Shown piece after piece: positions 15,681 through 24,646 of a DNA stretch of 64,000 nt. Both the position numbers and the translations under genes were made by a program. The number at the start of each line of letters is the position of its first letter. The stretch's first letter is position 1. The DNA comes from Streptomyces sp. NBC_00442. GTDB taxonomy: Bacteria > Actinomycetota > Actinomycetes > Streptomycetales > Streptomycetaceae. The stretch is from contig NZ_CP107918.1 of assembly GCF_036014195.1 (NCBI RefSeq), positions 1,488,001 to 1,552,000 on the forward strand, written 5' to 3'. Under the pieces are notes generated by a model. The model saw only the letters and a list, made by a program, of their open reading frames with translations, did no database searches and was not told the origin of the DNA.

Positions 15681-18191
15681 TCAGGGCGCGTACGCCTCGA
15701 ACTCGCCGATCTGCGCGGCGGGCCAGCCGGTGTTGGCGGTCACCGTGAGCCGCAGATAGCGGGTGCTGGTGTTCGCCGGCAGGGTGACGGTGGCCTTGTT
15801 GCCGGTGGCCGGGTCGAAGGTGTAGCCCCGGCCCGCGACGAGCTGCCCGTACGAGCCGTTGTCGGTGCTGCCGAGCACGGAGAGCGTCTGGGTGCGGGCG
15901 CCCCAGGCGGTCGCGGGCGGCAGTTTCAGGACCAGCTTGCCGACGGCCCGTGCCGAGCCGAGGTCGACGGTGATCGACTGCGGGAAGGCGTTGTTGGCGC
16001 TCTCCCAGTAGCTGTTGGCGTCGCCGTCGACGGCCTTGGCCGCGTCGTAGACCTGGGTGTGCGAGGTCTCGGTGACCGGGCGGCCCTTGGCGAGGTCGGG
16101 GTCGGCCGGCGGGCTGCTCGGCGGCGGCGAGCTGGGCCCGGTGGGCGGCGGGCTGCTCGGGGGTGTGGTGGTGCCGCCGTGGTCGTAGTTGGGCTTGGGC
16201 CACTCGCCGCAGTAGGTGGCGGGCAGCTTGCCGTTCCAGCCGGAGTTGCCCGCGCCCTGGGTGAGGGCGAGATTGCCGCCGAGGCAGCTGTAGACCGGCT
16301 CGGAGAACCCGAGGTTCTTCGCGGTGACCCCGGTCATGCTGAGCTGGGCCGGGTCGTTGAACTGGAGGGCGAAGGTGCCGGTGCCGTCGATGTTGACGTT
16401 GCTGAAGTTGACGCCCTTGGTGGTGCCGGACACGAAGTGGATCGCCGCGTAGGAGCTGTCCAGGATGTCGGTGTCGGTCACGTTCACCGTCGCCTTGTCC
16501 ATGGTGCTGTTGCGGGAGTCGAACCAGACCGCGCCGATCGGGAACGGCCAGCCGAGGTCCGCGTTGCCGGCCCGGATGGTGGTGTTGCGGGCCAGGGTGA
16601 TGGTGCCCTGGACGTCGGTGCCGGTGCCCGGGTTGACGCCGTCGAACCGGTTGCCGACGTGCAGCCCGCCGCCGTTGGTGACGGTGTCCGCGACCACGTT
16701 GTCGGTCGCCGCGTTGTCCCTGCCGCCGTAGAGGGCGATGTTGTTGGCGAGGACGGGCGCCACCACCGTGTTGTTCTTGAACGTGTTGTTGGCGTCGGTC
16801 ACGGCGTCGGACCACATGGCGAGCCCGTCGTCACCGGTGTTGCGCAGGAAGGTGTTCTCCACCGACGAATGGGTCACCCCCCAGTGGAAGTTGACGCCGT
16901 CGGCCGTCTGGTCGAGGATCCGGCTGTTCTTGATGTGGAAGTCGTCCATGGGGCCGTCCATCCAGGCCCCGACCTTGGTGTGCTGGAGCCACACATCGTC
17001 GACGGTGGAGTTGCTGAGCGCGCCGCCGATGCCGTTGACCTGGTCCTCGTCGACGCGCTCGGTGATCTCGCCGATCAGCGCGAAGTCCTTGAGGACGACG
17101 TTGCGGCTCGGCCCGCCCGACTCGTAGGGGCGGATGCCACCCTTGTAGCCGCCGCCGCTCACGTACTTGCCGTAGATCCCGGCGGCCCGGGTGCGGTCGG
17201 TGGAGCTGCGGCCGGTCAGGACCGAGTACCAGGGGCCGGCCCCCGCCAGCGTCACCTGGTCCACCACCACATGGTCGGTGAGCTTGAAGGTGCCGGAGGG
17301 GATGTAGACCGTCTTGCCCTGCGCCTTGCCCGCGTCGACCGCCTGCTGGAAGGCGGAGGTCGAGTCGGCGGCGCCGCTCGCGTCCGCGCCGTAGTCCGCC
17401 ACCGACAGCGAGCCCGCGGGGCGGGCCACCGGGTCGGGGACGAGCTCGAAGTCGGCGAGGTCGACCACGGCCCACGGCGTCGCGCTGGTCGAGGGCAGCG
17501 TGACCCGCACCTTGGAACCCGCGGGCAGGGTCTTGCCCAACAGGGTGCGCGTCTCGTCGTAGAAGTGGTGCGGCTTGTCGCCCGGCTGGTTCTGGAAGGG
17601 GTAACTGCCGTAGAACCAGCCGTACTTGGACGTGAAGGTGAGGTCCTTCAGCTTGGCTCCGCCGGAGCTGAGCTCGACGGGCGCGCTGATGCCGGTACCC
17701 GCCGCGTTGTCCGGGACGCTGTAGCGGACGTCGACGGCGTTGGCCGGCTTGGTGAGCGTGAACTCGACGTACTGGCCGGGCGCGCTCAGCTTGACCGCGC
17801 TGCGGCCCGAGGCCTCCGAGGGCAGCGAGGTGTAGGTGCGGTCGGGGCCGATCACCGTGCCGTTGGTGGCGGCGGCCTCCGCCTCCAGCTCGGTGAACGG
17901 CACGGTGGCGCCACGGCCCGCGACGGCCAGCGGGGACAGCGGGGTGGATTCGGCGGCCGACGCCGAGGCTCCGGAGCCGAGTCCGACCGCGCCCAGCGCG
18001 ACGACACAGGCGAGCGCGGCGACCGCGGCGGCGGCCCGCCCGGCCGGCACGGTGCGCCCGGCGGCTGCGTTTCGCCGCCCGGTCCGTGCGGGGCGCCCGG
18101 AAAAGGCGGCGCGTGCGGCCGCCGGTCCGTCCGGCGGTGGGGGTGGTGGCTCCTGACGTACGGCATCGCGTGCGGCTCTCATCATGCGCAT
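15681..18191 (-). CDS. Secreted GH87-like alpha-1,3-glucanase/mycodextranase with CBM and discoidin domain
   Basis: 836 residues. A long basic N-terminus precedes a hydrophobic segment and signal cleavage near residue 80. A CBM35/CBM6-like domain follows (about 95-255), then a right-handed beta-helix catalytic domain (about 262-680), a Pro/Ser linker and a C-terminal F5/8-type discoidin domain (about 705-836). The beta-helix holds Asp431 (TADGVN) and Asp455 (NTGDD), spaced 24 residues apart, the same spacing as in the second enzyme at 26305. I assign GH87 from overall similarity to bacterial alpha-1,3-glucanases; a GH28/GH55-type relative is the alternative. It is last in the lacI-mal-GH13 operon. 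The ATG at 18191 follows GAGGG. Confidence 0.8.
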   Translation of the reverse strand: MRMMRAARDAVRQEPPPPPPDGPAAARAAFSGRPARTGRRNAAAGRTVPAGRAAAAVAALACVVALGAVGLGSGASASAAESTPLSPLAVAGRGATVPFTELEAEAAATNGTVIGPDRTYTSLPSEASGRSAVKLSAPGQYVEFTLTKPANAVDVRYSVPDNAAGTGISAPVELSSGGAKLKDLTFTSKYGWFYGSYPFQNQPGDKPHHFYDETRTLLGKTLPAGSKVRVTLPSTSATPWAVVDLADFELVPDPVARPAGSLSVADYGADASGAADSTSAFQQAVDAGKAQGKTVYIPSGTFKLTDHVVVDQVTLAGAGPWYSVLTGRSSTDRTRAAGIYGKYVSGGGYKGGIRPYESGGPSRNVVLKDFALIGEITERVDEDQVNGIGGALSNSTVDDVWLQHTKVGAWMDGPMDDFHIKNSRILDQTADGVNFHWGVTHSSVENTFLRNTGDDGLAMWSDAVTDANNTFKNNTVVAPVLANNIALYGGRDNAATDNVVADTVTNGGGLHVGNRFDGVNPGTGTDVQGTITLARNTTIRAGNADLGWPFPIGAVWFDSRNSTMDKATVNVTDTDILDSSYAAIHFVSGTTKGVNFSNVNIDGTGTFALQFNDPAQLSMTGVTAKNLGFSEPVYSCLGGNLALTQGAGNSGWNGKLPATYCGEWPKPNYDHGGTTTPPSSPPPTGPSSPPPSSPPADPDLAKGRPVTETSHTQVYDAAKAVDGDANSYWESANNAFPQSITVDLGSARAVGKLVLKLPPATAWGARTQTLSVLGSTDNGSYGQLVAGRGYTFDPATGNKATVTLPANTSTRYLRLTVTANTGWPAAQIGEFEAYAP

Positions 18192-18253
18192 GACAGACCC
18201 TCTTTTCGTGGGGGGAGCGGGGATGGGAGAGGAGCGGGATGGTGCGGACGGGG

Positions 18254-19825
18254 TCAGGCGCGCAGCCAGACCGCCGTGTCCTTGGGGAGGAGCCCGTCGG
18301 CGAGGGGGCCGCTGGCGAGCAGGAGGGAGCGGTGGCCGGGAAGCGGGACCGGCCGGTCGCCGAGGTTGACCACACAGAGCAGGCCGCCCTCGCGGGCGAA
18401 GGCGAGGACGTCCCGCGGGGCCTCCAGCCACGTCAACGTGCCGTCGCCGAAGCCGGGTTGGGTGCGGCGGACCAGGAGGGCCCGGCGGTAGAGGGCGAGC
18501 ATGGAGGACGGGTCGCCGCCCTGGCGGTCGGCGGCGTACCGCGCCCAGTCGGCCGGCTGCGGCAGCCAGGGGGTGGCCCACGGCTCGGCCGTCCAGGGCA
18601 GCGGGACCCGGCAGCCGTCGCGGCCCGGGTCCACGCCGCCGGAGCGGAAGTGCATGGGGTCCTCGATGCGGTCGAGGGGGATGTCGGCCTCGGGCAGGCC
18701 CAGTTCCTCGCCCTGGTAGAGGTAGACCGAGCCGGGAAGCGCGAGGGAGAGCAGGGCCGCGGCGCGGGCTCTGCGGGTGCCGAGCGCCAGGTCGGTGGGG
18801 GTGCCGAAGCGCTTGGCCGCGAAGTCGAACCCGGTGTCGGTACGGCCGTAACGGGTAACCGTGCGGGTCACGTCGTGGTTGCACAGGACCCAGGTGGCGG
18901 GCGCGCCGACCGGGGCGTGCTCGGCGAGGGTGTCGTCGATGGAGGCGCGCAGCCGCGCCGCGTCCCACGGGCAGCTCAGGAAGCTGAAGTTGAAGGCGGT
19001 GTGCAGTTCGTCGGGGCGCAGATAGCGGGCGAAGCGCTCGCTGTCGGGCAGCCACACCTCGCCGACGAAGACCGCCCCGTACTCGTCGGCCACCGCCCGC
19101 CAGGAGCGGTAGATGTCGTGGAGTTCGTCGCGGTCGATGTAGGGGTGCCGGTCGGCGCCCTCGACGAGGTCGGCGAGCCCGGGATCCTTGGCGAGCAGCG
19201 CCGCCGAGTCGATGCGTACGCCGGCCACGCCCCGCTCGAACCAGAAGCGCAGCACGTCCTCGTGTTCCCTGCGCACCGCCGGGTGGGCCCAGTTGAGGTC
19301 GGGCTGCTGCGGAGTGAACAGATGGAGGTACCACTCGCCGTCCTCGACGCGGGTCCAGGTCTCCCCCGCGAACTGCGACGGCCAGGTGTTGGGCGGGAGT
19401 TCGCCGTGTTCGCCGCGGCCGGGCCGGAAGTGGAAGAGCTCCCGTTCGGGGCTGCCGGGCCCGGCCGCGAGGGCGGCCCGGAACCAGATGTGCTGGTCCG
19501 ATATGTGGTTCGGCACTATGTCGACGATGGTGCGGATGCCGAGGGCGCGGGCCTCGACGATGAGCTTCTCGGCCTCGGCCAGGGTGCCGAACGCGGGGTC
19601 GATGGTGCGGTAGTCGGCCACGTCGTAGCCGCCGTCGGCGAGCGGGGACAGGTACCAGGGGGTGAACCACAGGGCGTCGACGCCCAGTTCGGCGAGGTAG
19701 GGCAGCTTGGCCCGGACGCCCGCGAGGTCGCCGGTGCCGTCGCCGTCTCCGTCGGCGAAGCTGCGTACGTACACCTGGTAGATGGCGGCCGAGCGCCACC
19801 AGTCGTCGCTTTCGTGGGCTGCCAC
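18254..19825 (-). CDS. GH13 alpha-glucosidase (cytosolic)
   Basis: 523 residues and no signal peptide, so intracellular. GH13 motifs are intact: DIVPNH (region I), GVRIDSA with nucleophile Asp206, FVGEVW with acid/base Glu256, and NHDVTR with Asp318. Length and motifs resemble oligo-alpha-glucosidases (AglA/GH13_30-like) that cleave short alpha-glucosides to glucose. The GTG at 19825 has an AAAGGA ribosome site. It follows the malG-like permease across a strong hairpin and precedes the secreted GH87 gene by 62 bp. Its likely job is to hydrolyse oligosaccharides imported by the neighbouring transporter; linkage preference (1,3, 1,4 or both) is not readable. Confidence 0.93.
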   Translation of the reverse strand: MAAHESDDWWRSAAIYQVYVRSFADGDGDGTGDLAGVRAKLPYLAELGVDALWFTPWYLSPLADGGYDVADYRTIDPAFGTLAEAEKLIVEARALGIRTIVDIVPNHISDQHIWFRAALAAGPGSPERELFHFRPGRGEHGELPPNTWPSQFAGETWTRVEDGEWYLHLFTPQQPDLNWAHPAVRREHEDVLRFWFERGVAGVRIDSAALLAKDPGLADLVEGADRHPYIDRDELHDIYRSWRAVADEYGAVFVGEVWLPDSERFARYLRPDELHTAFNFSFLSCPWDAARLRASIDDTLAEHAPVGAPATWVLCNHDVTRTVTRYGRTDTGFDFAAKRFGTPTDLALGTRRARAAALLSLALPGSVYLYQGEELGLPEADIPLDRIEDPMHFRSGGVDPGRDGCRVPLPWTAEPWATPWLPQPADWARYAADRQGGDPSSMLALYRRALLVRRTQPGFGDGTLTWLEAPRDVLAFAREGGLLCVVNLGDRPVPLPGHRSLLLASGPLADGLLPKDTAVWLRA

Positions 19826-19853
19826 GGGAGGATCCTTTCGGGCAGGTGGGATC

Positions 19854-19907
19854 CCGCCGCCGGCCCCCGTCGTTCAGCGGGGGCATGGTGGGTGGGGCCG
19901 GCGGCGG
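19854..19907 (-). other. Strong intercistronic hairpin between malG-like and GH13 genes
   Basis: CCGCCGCCGGCCCC (19854-19867) pairs perfectly with GGGGCCGGCGGCGG (19894-19907), and an inner CCCCCG/CGGGGG stem-loop sits between them. No T-run follows. It could attenuate transcription into the hydrolase genes or protect mRNA ends. Confidence 0.75.
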
Positions 19908-19933
19908 AGTGCGGGGAGAGCGGATGCGGGGCG

Positions 19934-20809
19934 TCAGCCCTTGAGGCCGCCCGCGGTGAGACCGCTCATGATGTTGCGCTGGAACACGATGAAGATGAGG
20001 AGTGTGGGGATCGACGCCATGGCGAGGGCCGCCGTGAGCCAGTTCTCGGGGACACCCTGGGCGAGCGAGTAGATGCCCACGTTGAGGGTCTGCTTGGTGG
20101 GGTCGGGCAGGGTCAGCATCGGCCAGAGGAAGTCCTTCCAGACGCCGATCACCGCGAAGATGGAGACGACGCCCAGGATCGGCCGGGAGATGGGAAGGAC
20201 CACCGAGCGCAGCGTGCGCAGCGGCGAGGCACCGTCGATGGACGCTGCGTCCAGGAGCTCGCGCGGGATCGAGTCGAAGAACCGCTTGAGCAGGAAGATG
20301 TTGAAGGCGTTGGTGACGGACGGCAGCCAGATCGCCCACGGGGTGTTGAGCAGGTTCCGCCGGAAGATCGGCACGTCGAGGACGGTCAGGTACTGCGGTA
20401 CGACCAGGACGGCGGCCGGGATCATGAGGGTGGCCAGCATCATCGCGAGGATCGCCTTGCCGAACACCGGGCGCAGCTTGGACAGCGAGTAGGCGGCGGC
20501 CACGTCGAGGACGAGCTGGAAGGCGAGCGCGCCGAACGCGTACCAGAGCGTGTTGAGCAGGAGCTTGGCGAAGTCCATCACGCGCCAGGCGTTGCTGAAG
20601 TTGTCGGTGTGCACACCGTGCGGGACCAGGGTCGGCGGGATCCTGGTGAACTCCTCGGTCGATTTCAGCCCGTTGACGGCCATCCAGTACAGCGGCCCGA
20701 TGAAGACGAGCGTGAACAGGAGCATCACCAGGCCGAAGACGGTCCAGTAGACGACCTTGCCCCGGGTGCGGCCGAGGGTGGCCGGTGAGATGAGTGTGCG
20801 GGTCGACAT
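19934..20809 (-). CDS. Sugar ABC transporter permease, MalG type
   Basis: 291 residues with six predicted membrane helices. The cytoplasmic EAA loop is clear (ELLDAASIDGASPLRTLRSV), which docks onto the ATPase. It belongs to the carbohydrate-uptake CUT1 family and pairs with the MalF-like protein encoded 13 bp upstream. No ATPase gene lies in the cluster; in Streptomyces the shared ATPase MsiK usually serves such systems. The ATG at 20809 follows GGGGGAACCC. The neighbouring alpha-glucan hydrolases suggest the substrate is an alpha-gluco-oligosaccharide. Confidence 0.93.
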   Translation of the reverse strand: MSTRTLISPATLGRTRGKVVYWTVFGLVMLLFTLVFIGPLYWMAVNGLKSTEEFTRIPPTLVPHGVHTDNFSNAWRVMDFAKLLLNTLWYAFGALAFQLVLDVAAAYSLSKLRPVFGKAILAMMLATLMIPAAVLVVPQYLTVLDVPIFRRNLLNTPWAIWLPSVTNAFNIFLLKRFFDSIPRELLDAASIDGASPLRTLRSVVLPISRPILGVVSIFAVIGVWKDFLWPMLTLPDPTKQTLNVGIYSLAQGVPENWLTAALAMASIPTLLIFIVFQRNIMSGLTAGGLKG

Positions 20810-20822
20810 GGGTTCCCCCGGT

Positions 20823-21767
20823 CTACTGGTCGCTGTCGCGGCTGAGGCGGACGTACGCCGCCGAGAAACCGGCGAGCAGGACGAGCAGGACGAGGCCGAG
20901 GGCCGCGGCGCCGCCGTAGTTGTTGAAGTTGAAGGCGTACTGGTAGATGAGGTAGACCACCGTCGTCGTGGAGCCCTCGGGGCCCGCGCCGTTGGTGAGC
21001 AGGAACGGCTCGGTGAAGACCTGCATCGTCGCGATGATCTGCATCAGGAACATCAGCGAGAGCACGAGCCGGGTCTGCGGCACCGTGACGTGCCAGATCT
21101 TGCGCAGCAGCCCGGCACCGTCGAGTTCGGCCGCCTCGTACAGCTCGCCCGGGATGCCCTGGAGGGCGGCGAGGTAGACGAGGGTGGCGCTGCCCATGTT
21201 CATCCAGGTCGCGGCGATCACCACGGAGAGCATGGCGGTGCCGGTGGACTGGAGCCATTGCTGCGCGGGCAGTCCGAACAGTTCGAAGATCCGGTTGAAC
21301 AGGCCGTAGCCGGGGTCGTAGAAGTACTTGAACAGCAGCACCGAGGCGACCGGCGGAAGCATCACCGGCAGGTAGACGAGGAGCCTCAAGTAGCCCTGGC
21401 CGTGCCGGAATTCATTGAGCAGAACGGCGACGAGGAACGGCAGCACGAAGCCGAGGACCAGGGCGAGGCCGGTGAAGAGCAGGGTGTTGCGCCAGGCCTG
21501 CCAGAACGCCGGGTCGTGGAAGACGTAGGTGAGGTTGGACCAGCCGGCCCAGGTGGTGCGGCCGTCCTTCGTCTTCTGGAAGGCGAGGACGAACTCCCGC
21601 ACCATGGGGTACCAGGAGAAGAACGCGAAGCAGAGCACGGCGCCGATCAGGAAGCCGTGCGCGGTGAGGTTGCGCCGCAGCGCTCGGGCGAATCCGCGCT
21701 GCCTGGGCAGCTCGGCGCCCGGGTGCGGCCGGGTCGCTTCCCGGGTGGGCAGTGTGGAGGCCGACAT
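20823..21767 (-). CDS. Sugar ABC transporter permease, MalF type
   Basis: 314 residues. A cytoplasmic N-terminus is followed by six membrane helices and the EAA loop ELYEAAELDGAGLLRKIWHV. It is the partner of the MalG-type protein in a CUT1 importer. ATG 21767 is chosen over the GTG two codons earlier because AGGAG lies five bases upstream of it. The gene follows the binding-protein gene after a 66-bp gap with a perfect 10-bp hairpin, a layout like malE-malF that usually lowers membrane-component expression relative to the binding protein. Confidence 0.93.
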   Translation of the reverse strand: MSASTLPTREATRPHPGAELPRQRGFARALRRNLTAHGFLIGAVLCFAFFSWYPMVREFVLAFQKTKDGRTTWAGWSNLTYVFHDPAFWQAWRNTLLFTGLALVLGFVLPFLVAVLLNEFRHGQGYLRLLVYLPVMLPPVASVLLFKYFYDPGYGLFNRIFELFGLPAQQWLQSTGTAMLSVVIAATWMNMGSATLVYLAALQGIPGELYEAAELDGAGLLRKIWHVTVPQTRLVLSLMFLMQIIATMQVFTEPFLLTNGAGPEGSTTTVVYLIYQYAFNFNNYGGAAALGLVLLVLLAGFSAAYVRLSRDSDQ

Positions 21768-21792
21768 CGTCACTCCTGAATCCGGGGCGGGC

Positions 21793-21819
21793 GGGGCCGG
21801 AGGGTGTGGCTCCGGCCCC
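21793..21819 (-). other. Hairpin between binding-protein and malF-like genes
   Basis: GGGGCCGGAG, a seven-base loop, then CTCCGGCCCC: ten perfect pairs in the 66-bp intercistronic gap. Likely a processing or partial-termination point. Confidence 0.7.
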
Positions 21820-21833
21820 TGCCGCCGTGCGCG

Positions 21834-23258
21834 CTACTGGTTCGCCAGGACCTGGTCGACCTGCGTCTGGGCGGTGACAAGCAGCTTGGAGATGTCGGCG
21901 TCCTTGTTGGTGAGCACCGCGGACATCGCGTTGTCGAGCACCTTGTAGACCTCCTGCGCCTTCGGCGGCTCGGCCTTGCCCGGGATCGGGTTGCCGAGGT
22001 AGGGCGCGAAGTTGGCGACCGGCATGGTGGCGTTGTCGGTGCGGGACTTGAGGTCGTCGGCCTTGACGGAGCCGGTGAAGAAGTTGGGCTGCGGCACCCC
22101 GACGGGCAGCTGGTCGGCCTTGGTGCGGGCCCACGCGAACTGGCCCTTGCCGGGGCTGAGGTTCTTGAAGTCGAGCCAGGCGATCGCGGCCTTGATCTTG
22201 TCGGGCGAGCTGCCCTGCTTGATCATGTAGCCGTTGCCGCCGGTGAGGGTCGCCTTGCCGCCGGGGATCGGGCCCATGCCGAAGTTCTCGTACTTGGCGC
22301 CGAGTTGCTGGACCATGTACGCGATGTCGTCGGGTGCGGCGAGGAACATGCCGAGCTTGTCGGCGGTGATCTGCTTCTGGAGGTCGCCCCACTTCAGGAG
22401 CTGGGTCTTGCTCATGCTTTGGTCGGTCCAGCGCATGTCGTGCAGCTGCTGGAGGACCTGCTTGCCGGTGGCGTTGTCGAAGGCGGCCTTGCCGTCGCTG
22501 CCCACCACGTCGCCGCCGAGGCTGTACATCGCGGCGGTGAAGTGCCAGCCGCCGGTGTTCTCGGCGCTGTATTCGCCGTAGCCGTACACGCCGCCCCCGA
22601 GCTTGGCGATCGCCCGGGAGTCGGTGCGGACCTCGTCCCAGGTGGCCGGCGGCTTGTCGGGGTCGAGCCCGGCCTGCTGGAACAGCTTCCGGTTGATCAT
22701 GATGCCCATCTGATAATTGCTGGTGGGCAGGCCGTACATCTTGCCGTCCTTCTTGTACACCCCCATCACGGCCGGGTCGATGCTGTTCAGGGCGGGGACG
22801 GACTTGTCGGTGACGTAGGCCGAGATGTCGGCGGCGCCGTCGTTGTCCAGGACCTGCTGGAGGTCGGTGAAGTAGGAGTAGAAGACGTCGGGCTGCGACT
22901 TCGCCTTCAGGGCGGCGGTGAAGCGCGGCGGCTCCTCGCACTGTCCGGGCGTCGACCTACCGATGATCTTGACGTTCGGGTACGTCTTGTTGAACGTCGC
23001 GACGTCCTGCTTCCACTCCTTGAGCTCGGCGGCCTTCGCGGCCGGCGGCATGCAGTCGATGGTGAGGTCGACCTTGGTCTTCGGGTCGAGCGGGGCCGCG
23101 GGGTCACTCGATCCGGTGCCGGGCTTGCTGTCGCCGCCTCCGGTGTCGCTGCTGCTGGTTCCGCAGGCGGCGAGGGCGGTGAGGGCGAGGGCGCCGGCCA
23201 GGGCGGTGGCGGCGGTGCGGCGTATCTGTCGTGCGGGGCTGAACGAGGTGCGTCTCAT
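21834..23258 (-). CDS. Sugar ABC transporter substrate-binding lipoprotein
   Basis: 474 residues. The lipobox LTALAAC marks lipidation at about Cys31. A Ser/Gly/Thr-rich tether and a family-1 extracellular solute-binding fold (MalE-like) follow. The ATG at 23258 has AAGGGG upstream; residues further upstream are low complexity. It is the first structural gene after lacI, separated by the lacI terminator and its own presumed promoter region (23259-23417). It should deliver oligosaccharides from the GH87 enzymes to the MalF/MalG-type permeases. Substrate is inferred from neighbours only. Confidence 0.93.
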   Translation of the reverse strand: MRRTSFSPARQIRRTAATALAGALALTALAACGTSSSDTGGGDSKPGTGSSDPAAPLDPKTKVDLTIDCMPPAAKAAELKEWKQDVATFNKTYPNVKIIGRSTPGQCEEPPRFTAALKAKSQPDVFYSYFTDLQQVLDNDGAADISAYVTDKSVPALNSIDPAVMGVYKKDGKMYGLPTSNYQMGIMINRKLFQQAGLDPDKPPATWDEVRTDSRAIAKLGGGVYGYGEYSAENTGGWHFTAAMYSLGGDVVGSDGKAAFDNATGKQVLQQLHDMRWTDQSMSKTQLLKWGDLQKQITADKLGMFLAAPDDIAYMVQQLGAKYENFGMGPIPGGKATLTGGNGYMIKQGSSPDKIKAAIAWLDFKNLSPGKGQFAWARTKADQLPVGVPQPNFFTGSVKADDLKSRTDNATMPVANFAPYLGNPIPGKAEPPKAQEVYKVLDNAMSAVLTNKDADISKLLVTAQTQVDQVLANQ

Positions 23259-23417
23259 CGGAGGACCCCTTCGGGAGGAGCGTGGAAGGCCCGTCGCTGA
23301 CGGCAGCGGGGCGCGGCACACTCAACCATCGGCGACGCGAGGACGCAATATCTCGCGCTGATTTCGTAAAACTTCGACAGCCTGTTGTCCGCAAGGAGTG
23401 TGGTGGGCGCACACAAC

Positions 23418-23447
23418 AGCGCGCCGGGCGGCAACGCCCGGCGCGCT
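23418..23447 (-). terminator. lacI terminator
   Basis: AGCGCGCCGGGCG, GCAA loop, CGCCCGGCGCGCT: 13 perfect base pairs with a stable tetraloop, about 25 bp downstream of the lacI stop. Confidence 0.85.
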
Positions 23448-23470
23448 GGATGACGGATACACGCAAGCGG

Positions 23471-24478
23471 CTAGCGCGGCACCTGCGCCGTCGAGCCGCG
23501 CACCACCAGCTCGGGCTCGAAGAGCAGCTCGCCCGGGGGCACCACACCGCCCTGGATCTGCGCGGAAAGGAGCTCGACCGCGGCCCGGCCCATCGCCTCG
23601 ATGGGCTGGCGCACGGTGGTCAGCGGGGGCTCGGTGCAGTTCATGAACGCCGAGTCGTCGTAGCCCACGACGGAGACGTCGCGCGGCACGTCGAGGCCCC
23701 GTCGGCGCGCGGCCCGTACGGCACCGAGGGCGAGCGGGTCGCTGGCGCAGATGATGCCGGTCACGCCGCGCTCCAGGAGGCGCGAGGTCGCGGCCTGGCC
23801 GCCTTCGAGGGAGAACATGGCGCGCTCCACGCGGTCCTCGGCGAACTCGGTGCCGGCCGCGACGGCCAGGGCGCGTGCCGCGTCCAGCTTGCGCCGCGAG
23901 GGCACGTGGTCGGGCGGCCCGAGAACCAGGCCGATGCGCTCGTGGCCCAGGGAGGCCAGGTGGCGCCAGGCCTGCTCCATCGCCACGGCGTCGTCGCAGG
24001 CGACGACGGGGAAGTCGAGGTGCTCGATGGCGGCGTTGATGAGCACGACCGGCACCTTGCGGTCGGCGAGCTGCTGGTAGTGCCCGTGCGGGGCCTCCAT
24101 CTGCGCGAAGAGGCCGCCCGCGAAGACCACGCCGGAAACCTGCTGCTGGAGGAGCAGGTCGACGTAGTCGGCCTCCGAGACGCCGCCCTTGGTCTGGGTG
24201 CACAGGACGGGGGTGAGCCCCTGCTGGGCGAGGGCCCCGCCGATGACTTCGGCGAACGCCGGGAAGATGGGGTTCTGCAGCTCGGGCAGGACCAAGCCGA
24301 CCAGACGGGCCCGTTCGCCGCGCAGCTGGGTGGGGCGCTCGTAGCCGAGCACGTCGAGCGCCGTGAGCACGGCCTGTCGGGTGGATTCGGAGACTCCCGG
24401 TTTGCCGTTGAGCACCCGGCTGACCGTGGCCTCGCTGACTCCAACCTTCTTCGCCACCTGAGCAAGTCGTCGCGTCAT
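23471..24478 (-). CDS. LacI-family transcriptional repressor of the alpha-glucan locus
   Basis: 335 residues. The N-terminal HTH (LAQVAKKVGVSEATVSRVLNG as its helices) is followed by the hinge ALDVLGYERP and a periplasmic-binding-like sensor domain (about 60-330). It precedes the transporter/GH13/GH87 operon on the same strand, the usual local repressor position, and presumably responds to an imported alpha-gluco-oligosaccharide. The ATG at 24478 has no Shine-Dalgarno; a TAGTCT -10-like box ends eight bases upstream, so the mRNA may be leaderless. CGCAAG direct repeats cover its start region, which suggests autoregulation. Confidence 0.92.
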   Translation of the reverse strand: MTRRLAQVAKKVGVSEATVSRVLNGKPGVSESTRQAVLTALDVLGYERPTQLRGERARLVGLVLPELQNPIFPAFAEVIGGALAQQGLTPVLCTQTKGGVSEADYVDLLLQQQVSGVVFAGGLFAQMEAPHGHYQQLADRKVPVVLINAAIEHLDFPVVACDDAVAMEQAWRHLASLGHERIGLVLGPPDHVPSRRKLDAARALAVAAGTEFAEDRVERAMFSLEGGQAATSRLLERGVTGIICASDPLALGAVRAARRRGLDVPRDVSVVGYDDSAFMNCTEPPLTTVRQPIEAMGRAAVELLSAQIQGGVVPPGELLFEPELVVRGSTAQVPR

Positions 24479-24482
24479 GAAC

Positions 24483-24515
24483 GCAAGACTAGCGCAAGCC
24501 ATGCAAGCCGTTTGC
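24483..24515. promoter_or_regulatory. GCAAG repeats and LacI-type operator at the lacI start
   Basis: GCAAG occurs at 24483, 24494 and 24503. The last belongs to the imperfect palindrome GCAAGCCGTTTGC (24503-24515), the size and shape of a LacI-family operator. The cluster covers the probable -10 (TAGTCT on the minus strand) of the lacI gene. Confidence 0.6.
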
Positions 24516-24559
24516 GTAGCTGACGTGCCCAAGAAAAACCGCGAGAGTTCGGGCAAGGA

Positions 24560-24586
24560 TGTCGAGAAGCCGGGACCGGCTCCGTC
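24560..24586 (+). promoter_or_regulatory. ECF42-type promoter upstream of the DGPF gene
   Basis: TGTCGA (24560-24565), 17 bases, then CGTC (24583-24586). This fits the reported ECF42 target motif (TGTCGA at -35, CGA/TC at -10) as I recall it. It lies about 60 bp before the DGPF start, so the sigma factor probably drives its own operon. Confidence 0.6.
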
Positions 24587-24646
24587 CCCGTAGTGAACGC
24601 GACCACGAGACGACCGCACCGGGTCGTCCGGCCGAGGAGGACCATC

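Noticed and set aside
15681..20339. One 1552-codon minus-strand reading frame spanning GH87, GH13 and part of the malG-like gene
   Set aside because: The frame is open by chance across the GH13 gene, which is clearly encoded in another frame with all GH13 motifs; a start with ribosome site exists at 18191.
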